Source: Propionibacteriaceae bacterium (GTDB taxonomy: Bacteria > Actinomycetota > Actinomycetes > Propionibacteriales > Propionibacteriaceae). Taken from it: a stretch of 16,668 nt of DNA. Numbering within the stretch: the first letter of the stretch is position 1; each line of letters starts with the position of its first letter. Location of the stretch: contig JAGXHS010000027.1 of NCBI GenBank assembly GCA_024636075.1, positions 1 through 16,668 of the forward strand, in the 5' to 3' direction. The notes beneath the pieces were generated by a model that saw only the letters and a list, made by a program, of their open reading frames with translations, was not told the DNA's origin and ran no database searches. A program made the translations under genes and the position numbers. Of this stretch, positions 7,765-14,408 are shown piece after piece.

Positions 7765-7820
7765 CTCATTCCTTTCCTGCCCACCCGATGGAGAGGCGCT
7801 TGCTGAGAACAGCCACCACC

Positions 7821-8615
7821 CTACGGGTCAGGAGGCAGATCGGGCGCCGGTCGTTCGAGTCGGGGCAGTCGACGTCCCACGCGAATGTCGTAGCGACCCT
7901 CCGGTGGTTCCTCCTCGCGTAGTCGTGAGACCAGGTCAGTGATCGCATCCATGAAACGCTCGCCCGCTTCGCGGACAGCGGATCGATCACCCTCGTCATA
8001 ACGCTGCTGCAGGTCCGAGAGGTCGAGCGGCTCGCCGGCGAGTGCCCGCATCGTCTTGCGAGGGAAGAACCGTGGGAAGCTGGGCCGCTTCCCGGGCATC
8101 ACCAGATTGGCCCCGTACTGCCCGACCGGCACCACCGGGCACCGTGTGGTGAGCGCCAGCCTGGCAGCGCCGGAGCGGGCAGTCATGGGCCAGGTGTCCG
8201 GGTCAGCTGTGACCGTGCCTTCGGGATAGATGAGGACAGCTTTCCCCTGAGCGATCGCGTCCCCCGCGGCAGCCAACGCGTCTACGGCTCGTGGGCTGTT
8301 TCGTTGTACCGGAATCTGACCGCAACTCCGCGCCAGCCAGCCCAGCGCCGGCACCGACCAGATCTCGGCCTTCCCCAGAAACCGGGGCCAGCGCCCGGAC
8401 CAGATCAGGTAGTCGCCCACGGCCAGTGGATCGAAGTAGGAGATGTGGTTGGAGATGAAGAGCACACCACCTGATTGCGGGACGCGCTCATGGTGGCGCC
8501 AATCCCGCCAGACCAGCAGGGTCATCATGGCGTGCACGGCCCGCCCCAACGACCGGTAGACCGCCTGCGCCGGCTCCTGGTTCACCTGCGCGAGTGATCG
8601 TCGACTTCGACGCAT
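7821..8615 (-). CDS. 1-acyl-sn-glycerol-3-phosphate acyltransferase (PlsC family)
   Basis: Transfers an acyl chain to lysophosphatidic acid or a related lysolipid at the membrane. From the ATG at 8615 (264 residues) the catalytic motif is NHISYFDP with H57-x4-D62, followed by GKAEIW, QIPVQRN around 100-106, and PEGT at 131-134; this is the four-block pattern of PlsC acyltransferases. The C-terminus (about 215-264) is charged and proline-rich. The frame is open to 8642, but GGAGG lies 7 nt before ATG 8615, which decides the start. An AGPAT-like gene at this place, ahead of gpsA and ddl, is common in actinobacteria. Paired palindromic repeats (8644-8679) lie just upstream and probably fall in its leader. 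The exact lysolipid substrate cannot be told from sequence. Confidence 0.92.
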   Translation of the reverse strand: MRRSRRSLAQVNQEPAQAVYRSLGRAVHAMMTLLVWRDWRHHERVPQSGGVLFISNHISYFDPLAVGDYLIWSGRWPRFLGKAEIWSVPALGWLARSCGQIPVQRNSPRAVDALAAAGDAIAQGKAVLIYPEGTVTADPDTWPMTARSGAARLALTTRCPVVPVGQYGANLVMPGKRPSFPRFFPRKTMRALAGEPLDLSDLQQRYDEGDRSAVREAGERFMDAITDLVSRLREEEPPEGRYDIRVGRRLPRLERPAPDLPPDP

Positions 8616-8643
8616 CACGTCCCCTCCCCCAGCGCGGCCCAAT

Positions 8644-8679
8644 AACTCTGCGCAGACAACTCTGCGCAGACGCTGTCTG
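8644..8679. promoter_or_regulatory. Tandem palindromic repeat upstream of the acyltransferase gene
   Basis: An exact 14-bp tandem duplication (8644-8657 and 8658-8671, unit AACTCTGCGCAGAC) in which each unit contains the perfect palindrome TCTGCGCAGA. The second unit runs into a perfect hairpin CAGAC-GCT-GTCTG (8667-8679). On the minus strand a TAGTCT at 8684-8689 could be a -10, which would place the repeats in the 5' leader of the acyltransferase message. Two adjacent identical palindromes fit a pair of operator half-turn sites or alternative RNA hairpins. No regulator can be named. Confidence 0.5.
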
Positions 8680-8750
8680 AAGAGACTAGTGCACCCGTCG
8701 CGCCCGTGTGGTGGGATCCTGGTCGAGCGGAGCCGACGGGCGAGGTGACG

Positions 8751-9038
8751 CTACTTGCTGGCCTTGTTGACGCGCTCCTTGAGGTCGCTTCCCGGACGGA
8801 ATCGTGGCAGATCCACCGCGTCAGCTTGCTTGCGTTCTCCGGTGCGGGGGTTGCGAACCATCCGCGCATCGCGGTGAGTGACTTCGAAGACCCCGAAGCC
8901 GGTGATCGACACCCTGCCGGTGTCGACCAGTCCGTTGGAGATCGACTCGACCACCGCGTTCAGTGCGCGCGTCGCCGCGGCCTTGTTTGCCCCGAAATGA
9001 TCCCCAGCCAAGGATCCGATCAATTCTGCCTTGTTCAC
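8751..9038 (-). CDS. hupB: DNA-binding protein HU
   Basis: Small histone-like protein that bends and compacts DNA as a dimer. It has 95 residues, the classic HU length. MNKAELI begins the helical body; GFGVFEVTHRDARMVRNPRTGE (split at about 48-69) is the HU/IHF signature, with the Arg-Asn-Pro turn at 62-64 that intercalates into DNA. It lacks the long lysine-rich tail of mycobacterial HupB. GTG 9038 is the start, with AAGGGGA about 6 nt upstream. Placement downstream of leuC-leuD follows M. tuberculosis. The AT-rich stretch at about 9113-9141 (minus strand) probably holds its promoter, but I could not fix the hexamers. Confidence 0.96.
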   Translation of the reverse strand: MNKAELIGSLAGDHFGANKAAATRALNAVVESISNGLVDTGRVSITGFGVFEVTHRDARMVRNPRTGERKQADAVDLPRFRPGSDLKERVNKASK

Positions 9039-9169
9039 GACAAGTCCCCTTCGTCACGTTCCGGAATCCCCCCGACGCCGGATCGTCCCCCCGTCTTGTG
9101 GGATGACTACAACAAAGGTATGTAGTTATTGGAATAGATGAAAGCGAACCCATCCTGTGGCCGTGGACC

Positions 9170-9229
9170 CTCAGCAAACGATAAGAGTCCCGAACCCAAG
9201 CAGCGTGGGACGCCTGATCGCTTGCTGAG
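9170..9229. terminator. Long inverted repeat after leuD, likely transcription terminator
   Basis: Arms at 9170-9182 and 9217-9229 are complementary at 12 of 13 positions (CTCAGCAA...TTGCTGAG), and a second perfect pair GTCCC 9187-9191 / GGGAC 9207-9211 sits inside the 34-nt loop, so the RNA would fold into a long two-part hairpin on either strand. It starts 2 bp after the leuD stop codon (9232-9234). There is no U-run after it on the minus strand, which is common for actinobacterial terminators. It separates the leu operon from hupB. Confidence 0.6.
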
Positions 9230-9231
9230 AA

Positions 9232-9837
9232 TCAGCCTGCGGTGCGGATCGGAAGAGCTGCCGGTTTGAAATCCGGACGTGTGCTCTCGTACTGGTCGAT
9301 TTCTCCCGCGTGTCGCAGCGTCGAGGAGATGTCGTCCAAACCCTCCAACAGACGGTGCCTTGTGTAGTCGTCGATCTCGAAGTCGAAGCTCTGCTCGCCA
9401 ACAGTGATGCTGCGCTCTTCGAGATCGATCGTGATCACTGTGCCGGGATTCTGCTCGGCGAAACCCCACAGGCTTTCCACCACCTCCGGGGTGACCTGCG
9501 CTACCAGCAGGCCGGCCTTCCCCGAATTCGATCGGAAGATGTCGCCAAACCGGGCGCCGATGACGACGCGGAATCCGTAGTTCTGCAGCGCCCACACCGC
9601 GTGCTCGCGTGACGAACCGGTACCGAAGTCCGGGCCGGCGATGAGCACGGTGCCGACATCATAGGGCTCGGTGTTGAGCACGAAGTCGGGATCGTTGCGC
9701 CAAGCCGCAAACAATCCGTCCTCGAATCCGGTCCGGGTGATCCGCTTCAGGTACACGGCCGGGATGATCTGGTCGGTGTCGACGTTGCTGCGCCGAAGTG
9801 GCACCGGAATGCCGGTGTGCGAGGTGAACTTGTCCAT
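9232..9837 (-). CDS. leuD: 3-isopropylmalate dehydratase small subunit
   Basis: Small subunit of isopropylmalate isomerase, which with LeuC converts 2-isopropylmalate to 3-isopropylmalate in leucine synthesis. It is the aconitase swivel domain: NVDTDQIIPAVYLKRI near residue 18-33 and GPDFGTGSSREHAVWAL (68-84), the substrate-binding loop. GFRVVIGARFGDIFRSNS follows as expected. The length of 201 is typical. The ATG at 9837 has AGGAG about 6 nt upstream. It follows leuC by 20 bp, so the two are cotranscribed, and a strong inverted repeat ends the unit. Confidence 0.97.
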   Translation of the reverse strand: MDKFTSHTGIPVPLRRSNVDTDQIIPAVYLKRITRTGFEDGLFAAWRNDPDFVLNTEPYDVGTVLIAGPDFGTGSSREHAVWALQNYGFRVVIGARFGDIFRSNSGKAGLLVAQVTPEVVESLWGFAEQNPGTVITIDLEERSITVGEQSFDFEIDDYTRHRLLEGLDDISSTLRHAGEIDQYESTRPDFKPAALPIRTAG

Positions 9838-9857
9838 GATGTCTCCTGTTGTCCAGA

Positions 9858-11267
9858 TCAGCGAGCCAGTGCCAGATCGGCTGGCGAACTGAGGCGGCCG
9901 GTGATGGCGGTGGCGGCGGCGACGGCCGGGCTCACCAGATGAGTACGTCCACCCTTGCCCTGTCGGCCCTCAAAGTTGCGGTTCGAGGTGGACGCCGCGC
10001 GCTCCCCCGGCGCCAGTTGGTCGGGGTTCATGCCGAGACACATCGAGCAGCCAGCAGCCCGCCATTCGGCTCCAGCGTCCAGGAACACCTGGTCAAGACC
10101 CTCGGATTCGGCCTGCAGACGGACGCGCGCCGACCCCGGCACCACCAGCATCCGGACCGCTTCAGCGATCCTCTCCCCCCTGAGGACGGAGGCGGCCAAC
10201 CGCAGGTCTTCAATCCGGCCGTTTGTACACGAGCCGAGGAAGACCGTGTCGACGGTGATCTCACGCATCGGTGTTCCCGCCGTCAGCGCCATGTACTCCA
10301 GCGCACGCTCCGCGGCGGCAATGTCCCCCGGGTCGGTGAAATCGGATGGGCTGGGCACGTCAGCACCGAGTGGCACTCCCTGGCCGGGGTTGGTTCCCCA
10401 CGTGACGAAGGGCGTCAAGGCGCTGGCATCGATGTCGACCTCGCGGTCGAAGGTCACGTCGTCGTCGCTTCGCAGCGTCCGCCAGTACTCCACGGCGGCG
10501 TCCCACTGCTTCCCCTCCGGTGCGTGCGGACGCCCCATGATGTAGTTGAAGGTCGTCTCGTCGGGAGCCATCAGACCAGCTTTGGCGCCCCACTCGATCG
10601 ACATGTTGCAGATCGTCATCCGACCCTCCATCGACAGGCTCTCGACGGTGCTGCCGCGGTACTCCACGATGTAGCCCTGTCCTCCGCCGGTGCCCACCTT
10701 GCTGATCAACGCCAGCACGAGATCCTTGGCGGTGACCCCATCAGGCAGGTCTCCCTCAATGTTGACCGCCATCGTCCTGGGTCGCGACTGGGGCAGCGTC
10801 TGGGTCGCCAGCACATGCTCCACCTCGGAGGTTCCGATACCGAAGGCGATGGCCCCGAACGCTCCGTGGGTGGAGGTGTGCGAGTCACCGCAGACGATCG
10901 TCATCCCCGGCTGCGTGATGCCCAGCTGGGGGCCAATGATGTGCACCACGCCCTGGTCCTTGTCACCCAGAGAGTGGATGCGAACACCGAAGTCAGCAGC
11001 ATTCTTGCGCAGGGTGTCCACCTGGGTCCGCGAGACGGGATCGGCGATCGGTCGATCGATGTTGAGCGTCGGGGTGTTGTGGTCCTCGGTCGCCAATGTG
11101 AGATCGGGACGCCGCACCGAGCGCCCCGCCATTCGCAGGCCCTCGAAAGCCTGCGGACTGGTCACTTCGTGCACCAGATGGAGGTCGATGTAGAGCAGAT
11201 CCGGTTCCCGTTCGGCCTGACGCACGACGTGCGCGTCCCATACCTTCTCGCTGAGCGTCTTGCCCAT
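9858..11267 (-). CDS. leuC: 3-isopropylmalate dehydratase large subunit
   Basis: Large, iron-sulfur subunit of isopropylmalate isomerase. Aconitase-family marks are complete: TIVCGDSHTSTHGAFG (123-138), GSCTNGRIEDLR (346-357) with C347, and AAGCSMCLGMNPD (405-415) with C407 and C410. These three cysteines bind the [4Fe-4S] cluster. The length of 469 is usual. The ATG at 11267 has AGGACAG about 4-9 nt upstream. The gene is divergent from an IclR regulator across 105 bp. A minus-strand TAGTCT (11327-11332) is a possible -10, and the IclR-side inverted repeat lies in its -35 zone, which fits control by that regulator. Confidence 0.98.
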   Translation of the reverse strand: MGKTLSEKVWDAHVVRQAEREPDLLYIDLHLVHEVTSPQAFEGLRMAGRSVRRPDLTLATEDHNTPTLNIDRPIADPVSRTQVDTLRKNAADFGVRIHSLGDKDQGVVHIIGPQLGITQPGMTIVCGDSHTSTHGAFGAIAFGIGTSEVEHVLATQTLPQSRPRTMAVNIEGDLPDGVTAKDLVLALISKVGTGGGQGYIVEYRGSTVESLSMEGRMTICNMSIEWGAKAGLMAPDETTFNYIMGRPHAPEGKQWDAAVEYWRTLRSDDDVTFDREVDIDASALTPFVTWGTNPGQGVPLGADVPSPSDFTDPGDIAAAERALEYMALTAGTPMREITVDTVFLGSCTNGRIEDLRLAASVLRGERIAEAVRMLVVPGSARVRLQAESEGLDQVFLDAGAEWRAAGCSMCLGMNPDQLAPGERAASTSNRNFEGRQGKGGRTHLVSPAVAAATAITGRLSSPADLALAR

Positions 11268-11336
11268 GGGCTGTCCTGTTCTGTCGTGGTGAAGCTCGGT
11301 CTAGATTGTCCTGCAGTGAGAAAAACAGACTAGCGC

Positions 11337-11372
11337 TTGGCATATCAAATTGCGAGATGCTAATCTCGCCAT
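11337..11372 (+). promoter_or_regulatory. iclR promoter with overlapping inverted-repeat operator
   Basis: TTGGCA (11337-11342), an 18-bp spacer and TAATCT (11361-11366) form a good sigma-A-type promoter whose +1 would fall on the ATG at 11373, so the message would be leaderless. A perfect 7-bp inverted repeat GCGAGAT-GCTA-ATCTCGC (11352-11369) covers the -10. In the leuC direction the same repeat covers the expected -35 zone of TAGTCT (11327-11332). This is the layout expected of an IclR-type regulator that represses itself and controls leuCD. Confidence 0.65.
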
Positions 11373-12098
11373 ATGGACGAAACTAGCGGTGTCGGTGTTC
11401 TGGACAAGGCGGCCCTGGTGCTGACGGCACTCGAGACCGGGCCCACCACCCTGGCGGGGTTGGTGACGGCCACCGGACTGGCACGCCCCACGGCACACCG
11501 GTTGGCCGTGGCCCTGGAACACCACCGACTCGTCGGCAGGGACCTGCAGGGACGTTTCGTCCTCGGACCTCGACTGTCGGAGTTGGCGTCCGCGGCTGGT
11601 GAGGATCGACTGCTGGCCACTGCTGGACCCATCCTGGCGCGACTGCGGGACATCACCGGCGAATCTGCCCAGTTGTTCCGCCGTCAAGGCGACATCCGCA
11701 TCTGCGCCGCGGCTGCCGAGCGGCCGAGTGGTTTGCGTGACACGGTCCCGATCGGATCACACCTCACGATGTCAGCAGGCTCTGCGGCACAGGTGCTGTT
11801 GGCCTGGGACGAGCCGGACCGGGTGCAGCGCGGACTGGACCACGCCAACTTCAGCGCGGTGGCGCTCTCGACGGTCCGTCGGCGGGGCTGGTCCCAGTCG
11901 GTTGCCGAGCGCGAAGCCGGAGTCGCCTCTGTTTCAGCCCCGGTGCGTTCCCCCTCCGGCAAGGTGATCGCTGCCCTCAGCGTTTCCGGCCCGATTGAGC
12001 GTCTGACCCGTCAACCGGGTCGACTGCACGCCCCGGCTGTGATCGCCGCTGCGGAACGACTCAGCGAGGTGCTTCGTCGCACCGGGGCCGCCGACTGA
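11373..12098 (+). CDS. IclR-family transcriptional regulator, NdgR-like
   Basis: DNA-binding regulator with an N-terminal winged helix-turn-helix (about 25-66; TTLAGLVTATGLARPTAHRL is the HTH) and a C-terminal IclR effector domain (about 75-241; VPIGSHLTMSAGSAAQVLLAW and the late ASVSAPVRSPSGKVIAALSVSGP are typical). The length of 241 is normal. In Streptomyces and mycobacteria the IclR protein divergent from leuC (NdgR, Rv2989) controls leuCD and amino-acid-dependent growth; by position and size this is the same gene, which is an inference. The ATG at 11373 has no Shine-Dalgarno; a TAATCT -10 ends 6 nt before it, so translation is probably leaderless. The adjoining inverted repeat is a candidate autoregulatory site. 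Confidence 0.92.
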   Translation: MDETSGVGVLDKAALVLTALETGPTTLAGLVTATGLARPTAHRLAVALEHHRLVGRDLQGRFVLGPRLSELASAAGEDRLLATAGPILARLRDITGESAQLFRRQGDIRICAAAAERPSGLRDTVPIGSHLTMSAGSAAQVLLAWDEPDRVQRGLDHANFSAVALSTVRRRGWSQSVAEREAGVASVSAPVRSPSGKVIAALSVSGPIERLTRQPGRLHAPAVIAAAERLSEVLRRTGAAD

Positions 12099-12207
12099 CC
12101 CAGCGGGCAATTCAGCCTCCGATCACGCGGTCTCCCCAGAGGTGCCACGTCCCAGCACTTACGCTCGCTCCACCTCACAACCTCTACCTCAGCCTTATCA
12201 TCGTTTT

Positions 12208-13545
12208 GTGCGGCTAACTCGTTGGTTGGGCCACCCGTCGCGAGTGATCCCCGGGGTGTATCTCGTGGCCATCGCGGCCGGCGCCGCCCTGCTCATGTTG
12301 CCCGCTTCCACCAGCAGCCGACACTCCCCTGCTTTGGTCGACGCGGCCTTCACCTCGGTCTCGGCCATCTGTATCACCGGACTGGTCACTGTCGACACCC
12401 AGACCTACTGGAGCCCCTTCGGGCAGGTCGTGATCATGGCTCTCTTCCAAGTCGGGGGCTTCGGTATCGTCACCGTGGCCAGCTTCCTCACTCTGGTCGC
12501 CACCGGTCGAATCTCCCTGCAGGCCTCGCTGCTGGCCGGTCAAGAACTCCACCAACGGAACCTGTCAGCCGCCCTCCGCCTGCCCGCCCGGATCGCTGCC
12601 GTCATGCTCGCGGTCGAAGCGGTCACCGCCGCAATGCTGACCCTGAGCTTCCGCCGCTACACCGACGGCTGGGGTACCGCCGCCTGGTACGGCATTTTCC
12701 ACGCGATCTCAGCTTTCAACAACGCCGGCTTCTCTCTGTTCAGCGACAACCTGATGGGCTTCGTCGGTGATCCCGGCATCGTCGTCCCCATTTGCCTGGC
12801 CATCATCCTGGGCGGTATTGGATTCCCCGTACTGTTCGAACTCGCCCGTTGGCGGACGCGAGGCCCTTCCAAGTGGTCGGCGCACGCCCGATTGACGATC
12901 TACGGAACCCTGGTCCTGCTCGGGGTGGGGATTCTGGCTTTCGCCCTGTTCGAGTGGCAGAACCCTGCCACCATCGGGGCGATGCCGGTCGGTGACAAGT
13001 TGCTCGCCTCCCTGGCCGGAGGTGTCTTTCCGCGGACGGCCGGATTCAACACCATCGACTACGGCGCCGCCAGCGAATCCACCATCTTCTCGTCCTACCT
13101 GCTGATGTTCATCGGCGGCGGTTCGGCTGGTACCGCTGGCGGCGTCAAGGTAGGCACCGTCGGGATCGTCATCGCCACCGTTGTGGCTGAAATGCGCGGC
13201 GAGGATCAAGTTGTCGTCGCCCACCGGGCCATCCCCAACGTCGTGCAGCGTTCGGCGATGGCGATCATCCTCCTCGGCGGCGTCGCCGTGAGCCTGGCCA
13301 CCTTGTTGATCGTCGTCGACGAGCGCTTCACCCTCCAGGAGGTGCTCTTCGAAACCATCTCAGCCTTCGGTACTGTGGGTCTGTCCACCGGCATCACCCC
13401 TCTACTGAGTCCCGAATCTCTAGTCGTCCTCATGGTTCTGATGTACGTGGGACGGGTGGGAACCATCTCGGTGGGAACCGCGCTCGCTGTCCGGGCCCGG
13501 CACCGCCGCTACCGACTACCAGAGGAGCAGCCAATTGTTGGGTAG
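12208..13545 (+). CDS. trkH: Potassium uptake protein TrkH/KtrB
   Basis: Integral-membrane K+ translocating subunit. Four pore loops with the selectivity-filter glycines are visible, numbered from GTG 12208: SVSAICITGL (50-59), ISAFNNAGFS (167-176), PRTAGFNT (275-282) and ISAFGTVGLSTG (384-395). GGGSAGTAGGVKVGT (about 304-318) is the flexible gate region of the third repeat. About eight transmembrane helices surround the loops. The 445-residue length fits KtrB better than the longer enterobacterial TrkH. GTG 12208 (RLTRWLGHPSRVIPG) matches the family N-terminus and follows TATCAT (12196-12201) by 6 nt, which suggests a leaderless start; an upstream GTG at 12142 would add 22 unlikely residues. 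The gene overlaps trkA by 11 bp. Confidence 0.95.
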   Translation: MRLTRWLGHPSRVIPGVYLVAIAAGAALLMLPASTSSRHSPALVDAAFTSVSAICITGLVTVDTQTYWSPFGQVVIMALFQVGGFGIVTVASFLTLVATGRISLQASLLAGQELHQRNLSAALRLPARIAAVMLAVEAVTAAMLTLSFRRYTDGWGTAAWYGIFHAISAFNNAGFSLFSDNLMGFVGDPGIVVPICLAIILGGIGFPVLFELARWRTRGPSKWSAHARLTIYGTLVLLGVGILAFALFEWQNPATIGAMPVGDKLLASLAGGVFPRTAGFNTIDYGAASESTIFSSYLLMFIGGGSAGTAGGVKVGTVGIVIATVVAEMRGEDQVVVAHRAIPNVVQRSAMAIILLGGVAVSLATLLIVVDERFTLQEVLFETISAFGTVGLSTGITPLLSPESLVVLMVLMYVGRVGTISVGTALAVRARHRRYRLPEEQPIVG

Positions 13546-14212
13546 ATCACGCGATCGCAAGATCAGCGAAGAGACGGTCCTGGTTGTCGGACTAGGGCTG
13601 TTCGGCTCGGCAGTTGCCCGATCCCTCAAGGGAATGGACGTGCCGCTGATCGCCGTCACCGACGACCACGCCCGAGCGGTGCACTATGCCGACGACTTCA
13701 CCCACGTCATCGAGATGGATTCCTCCGACCAGGCAGCCCTTGAACAAATCGGCATAGCCCACATCCGTAAGGCCGTCGTCGCGCTCAGCCAGGTGGAACT
13801 GTCGATCATGACGGTACTGGCCTTGTCTGAATGCGGTGTGAAGGAGATCTGGGCGCGGGCCGCCACCAAAGCGCACGGCTCGATCCTGGAGCGCATCGGC
13901 GCCCACCACGTGATCTACTCCGAAGCTTCGACCGGCCGACGCGTGGCCCACGCAGTGTCGGGCTACATGATCGATTTCTTCGAGTTCGAGGATGGCTTCG
14001 CCATGGCCCGCACTCGGTCACCGAGCATGACTTGGGACAAACCGTTGCGCGATTCACTGGTGCGCACCGAGAACGACGTCACCGTTGTGGGGGTGAAACG
14101 GGAGAAGGAAGCCTTCATCTACGCGGTTCCCGAGACCGTGATCCACTCGGGCGACGAACTCATCGTCTCCGGAGAAACCGACCAGGTCGAAGCCTTCTGT
14201 CGACTCCGATAG
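13535..14212 (+). CDS. trkA: Potassium uptake regulatory subunit TrkA/KtrA (RCK protein)
   Basis: Cytosolic gating partner of TrkH/KtrB. The N-terminal RCK domain has the Rossmann nucleotide site VVGLGLFGSAVA (about 18-29) and an acidic strand end (AVTDDH), followed by MDSSDQAAL and the conserved stretch ending in EIWARA. The C-terminal half (about 150-225) is a RCK-C domain. In the family, ATP or NAD(H) and c-di-AMP binding set K+ flux; which ligand acts here is not visible. TTG 13535 is the start, with GAGGAG at 13522-13527 and a 7-nt gap; it lies inside trkH, so the two are translationally coupled. The length of 225 is typical of KtrA. Together with trkH it forms one two-gene K+ uptake operon. 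Confidence 0.94.
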   Translation: MLGRSRDRKISEETVLVVGLGLFGSAVARSLKGMDVPLIAVTDDHARAVHYADDFTHVIEMDSSDQAALEQIGIAHIRKAVVALSQVELSIMTVLALSECGVKEIWARAATKAHGSILERIGAHHVIYSEASTGRRVAHAVSGYMIDFFEFEDGFAMARTRSPSMTWDKPLRDSLVRTENDVTVVGVKREKEAFIYAVPETVIHSGDELIVSGETDQVEAFCRLR

Positions 14213-14254
14213 CGCTCTACGGCGAAAGTCCAGCGGGAGATTTCCGAAGCTGCT

Positions 14255-14298
14255 GCCGCCGGCTGGGGTTGGGACAGGCGCCACACACAGCTGGCGGC
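14255..14298 (+). terminator. Inverted repeat after trkA, likely terminator
   Basis: Arms GCCGCCGGCTG (14255-14265) and CAGCTGGCGGC (14288-14298) are complementary at 10 of 11 positions with a 22-nt loop, 42 bp after the trkA stop. The stem is GC-rich and followed by CTTGG rather than a U-run. It would end the trkHA transcript. Confidence 0.5.
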
Positions 14299-14326
14299 TT
14301 GGCCCGCTCTGGTGCTCGGGTAGACT
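14299..14326 (+). promoter_or_regulatory. Orphan sigma-A-type promoter pointing into the patatin gene
   Basis: TTGGCC (14299-14304), 16-bp spacer, TAGACT (14321-14326); predicted start near 14333. The only open frames after it (ATG 14339, GTG 14346) run antisense to the patatin gene and have no recognisable protein similarity. It may drive a lost or truncated gene, an antisense RNA, or be a chance match. Confidence 0.35.
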
Positions 14327-14375
14327 CCGTGACCGGCAATGTGGGGTGACCGGGCTGTCGGATCCGAAGGCGGGC

Positions 14376-14388
14376 CCCTCGTCGAGGG
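14376..14388 (-). terminator. Short hairpin after the patatin gene
   Basis: CCCTCG-T-CGAGGG is a perfect 6-bp symmetric repeat 20 bp past the patatin stop on the minus strand. The stem is strong, but no U-run follows, so the call as terminator is tentative. Confidence 0.3.
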
Positions 14389-14408
14389 TCATCGCTCCAG
14401 CCCTTTCG

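Noticed and set aside
9849..11333. Plus-strand open frame of 494 residues
   Set aside because: Antisense to leuC, no recognisable domain, composition of a shadow frame.
14213..14408. Possible tRNA or tRNA-linked integration site after trkA
   Set aside because: No cloverleaf arms or CCA-type end could be built, and no duplicated attachment sequence was seen near 16.3-16.6 kb.
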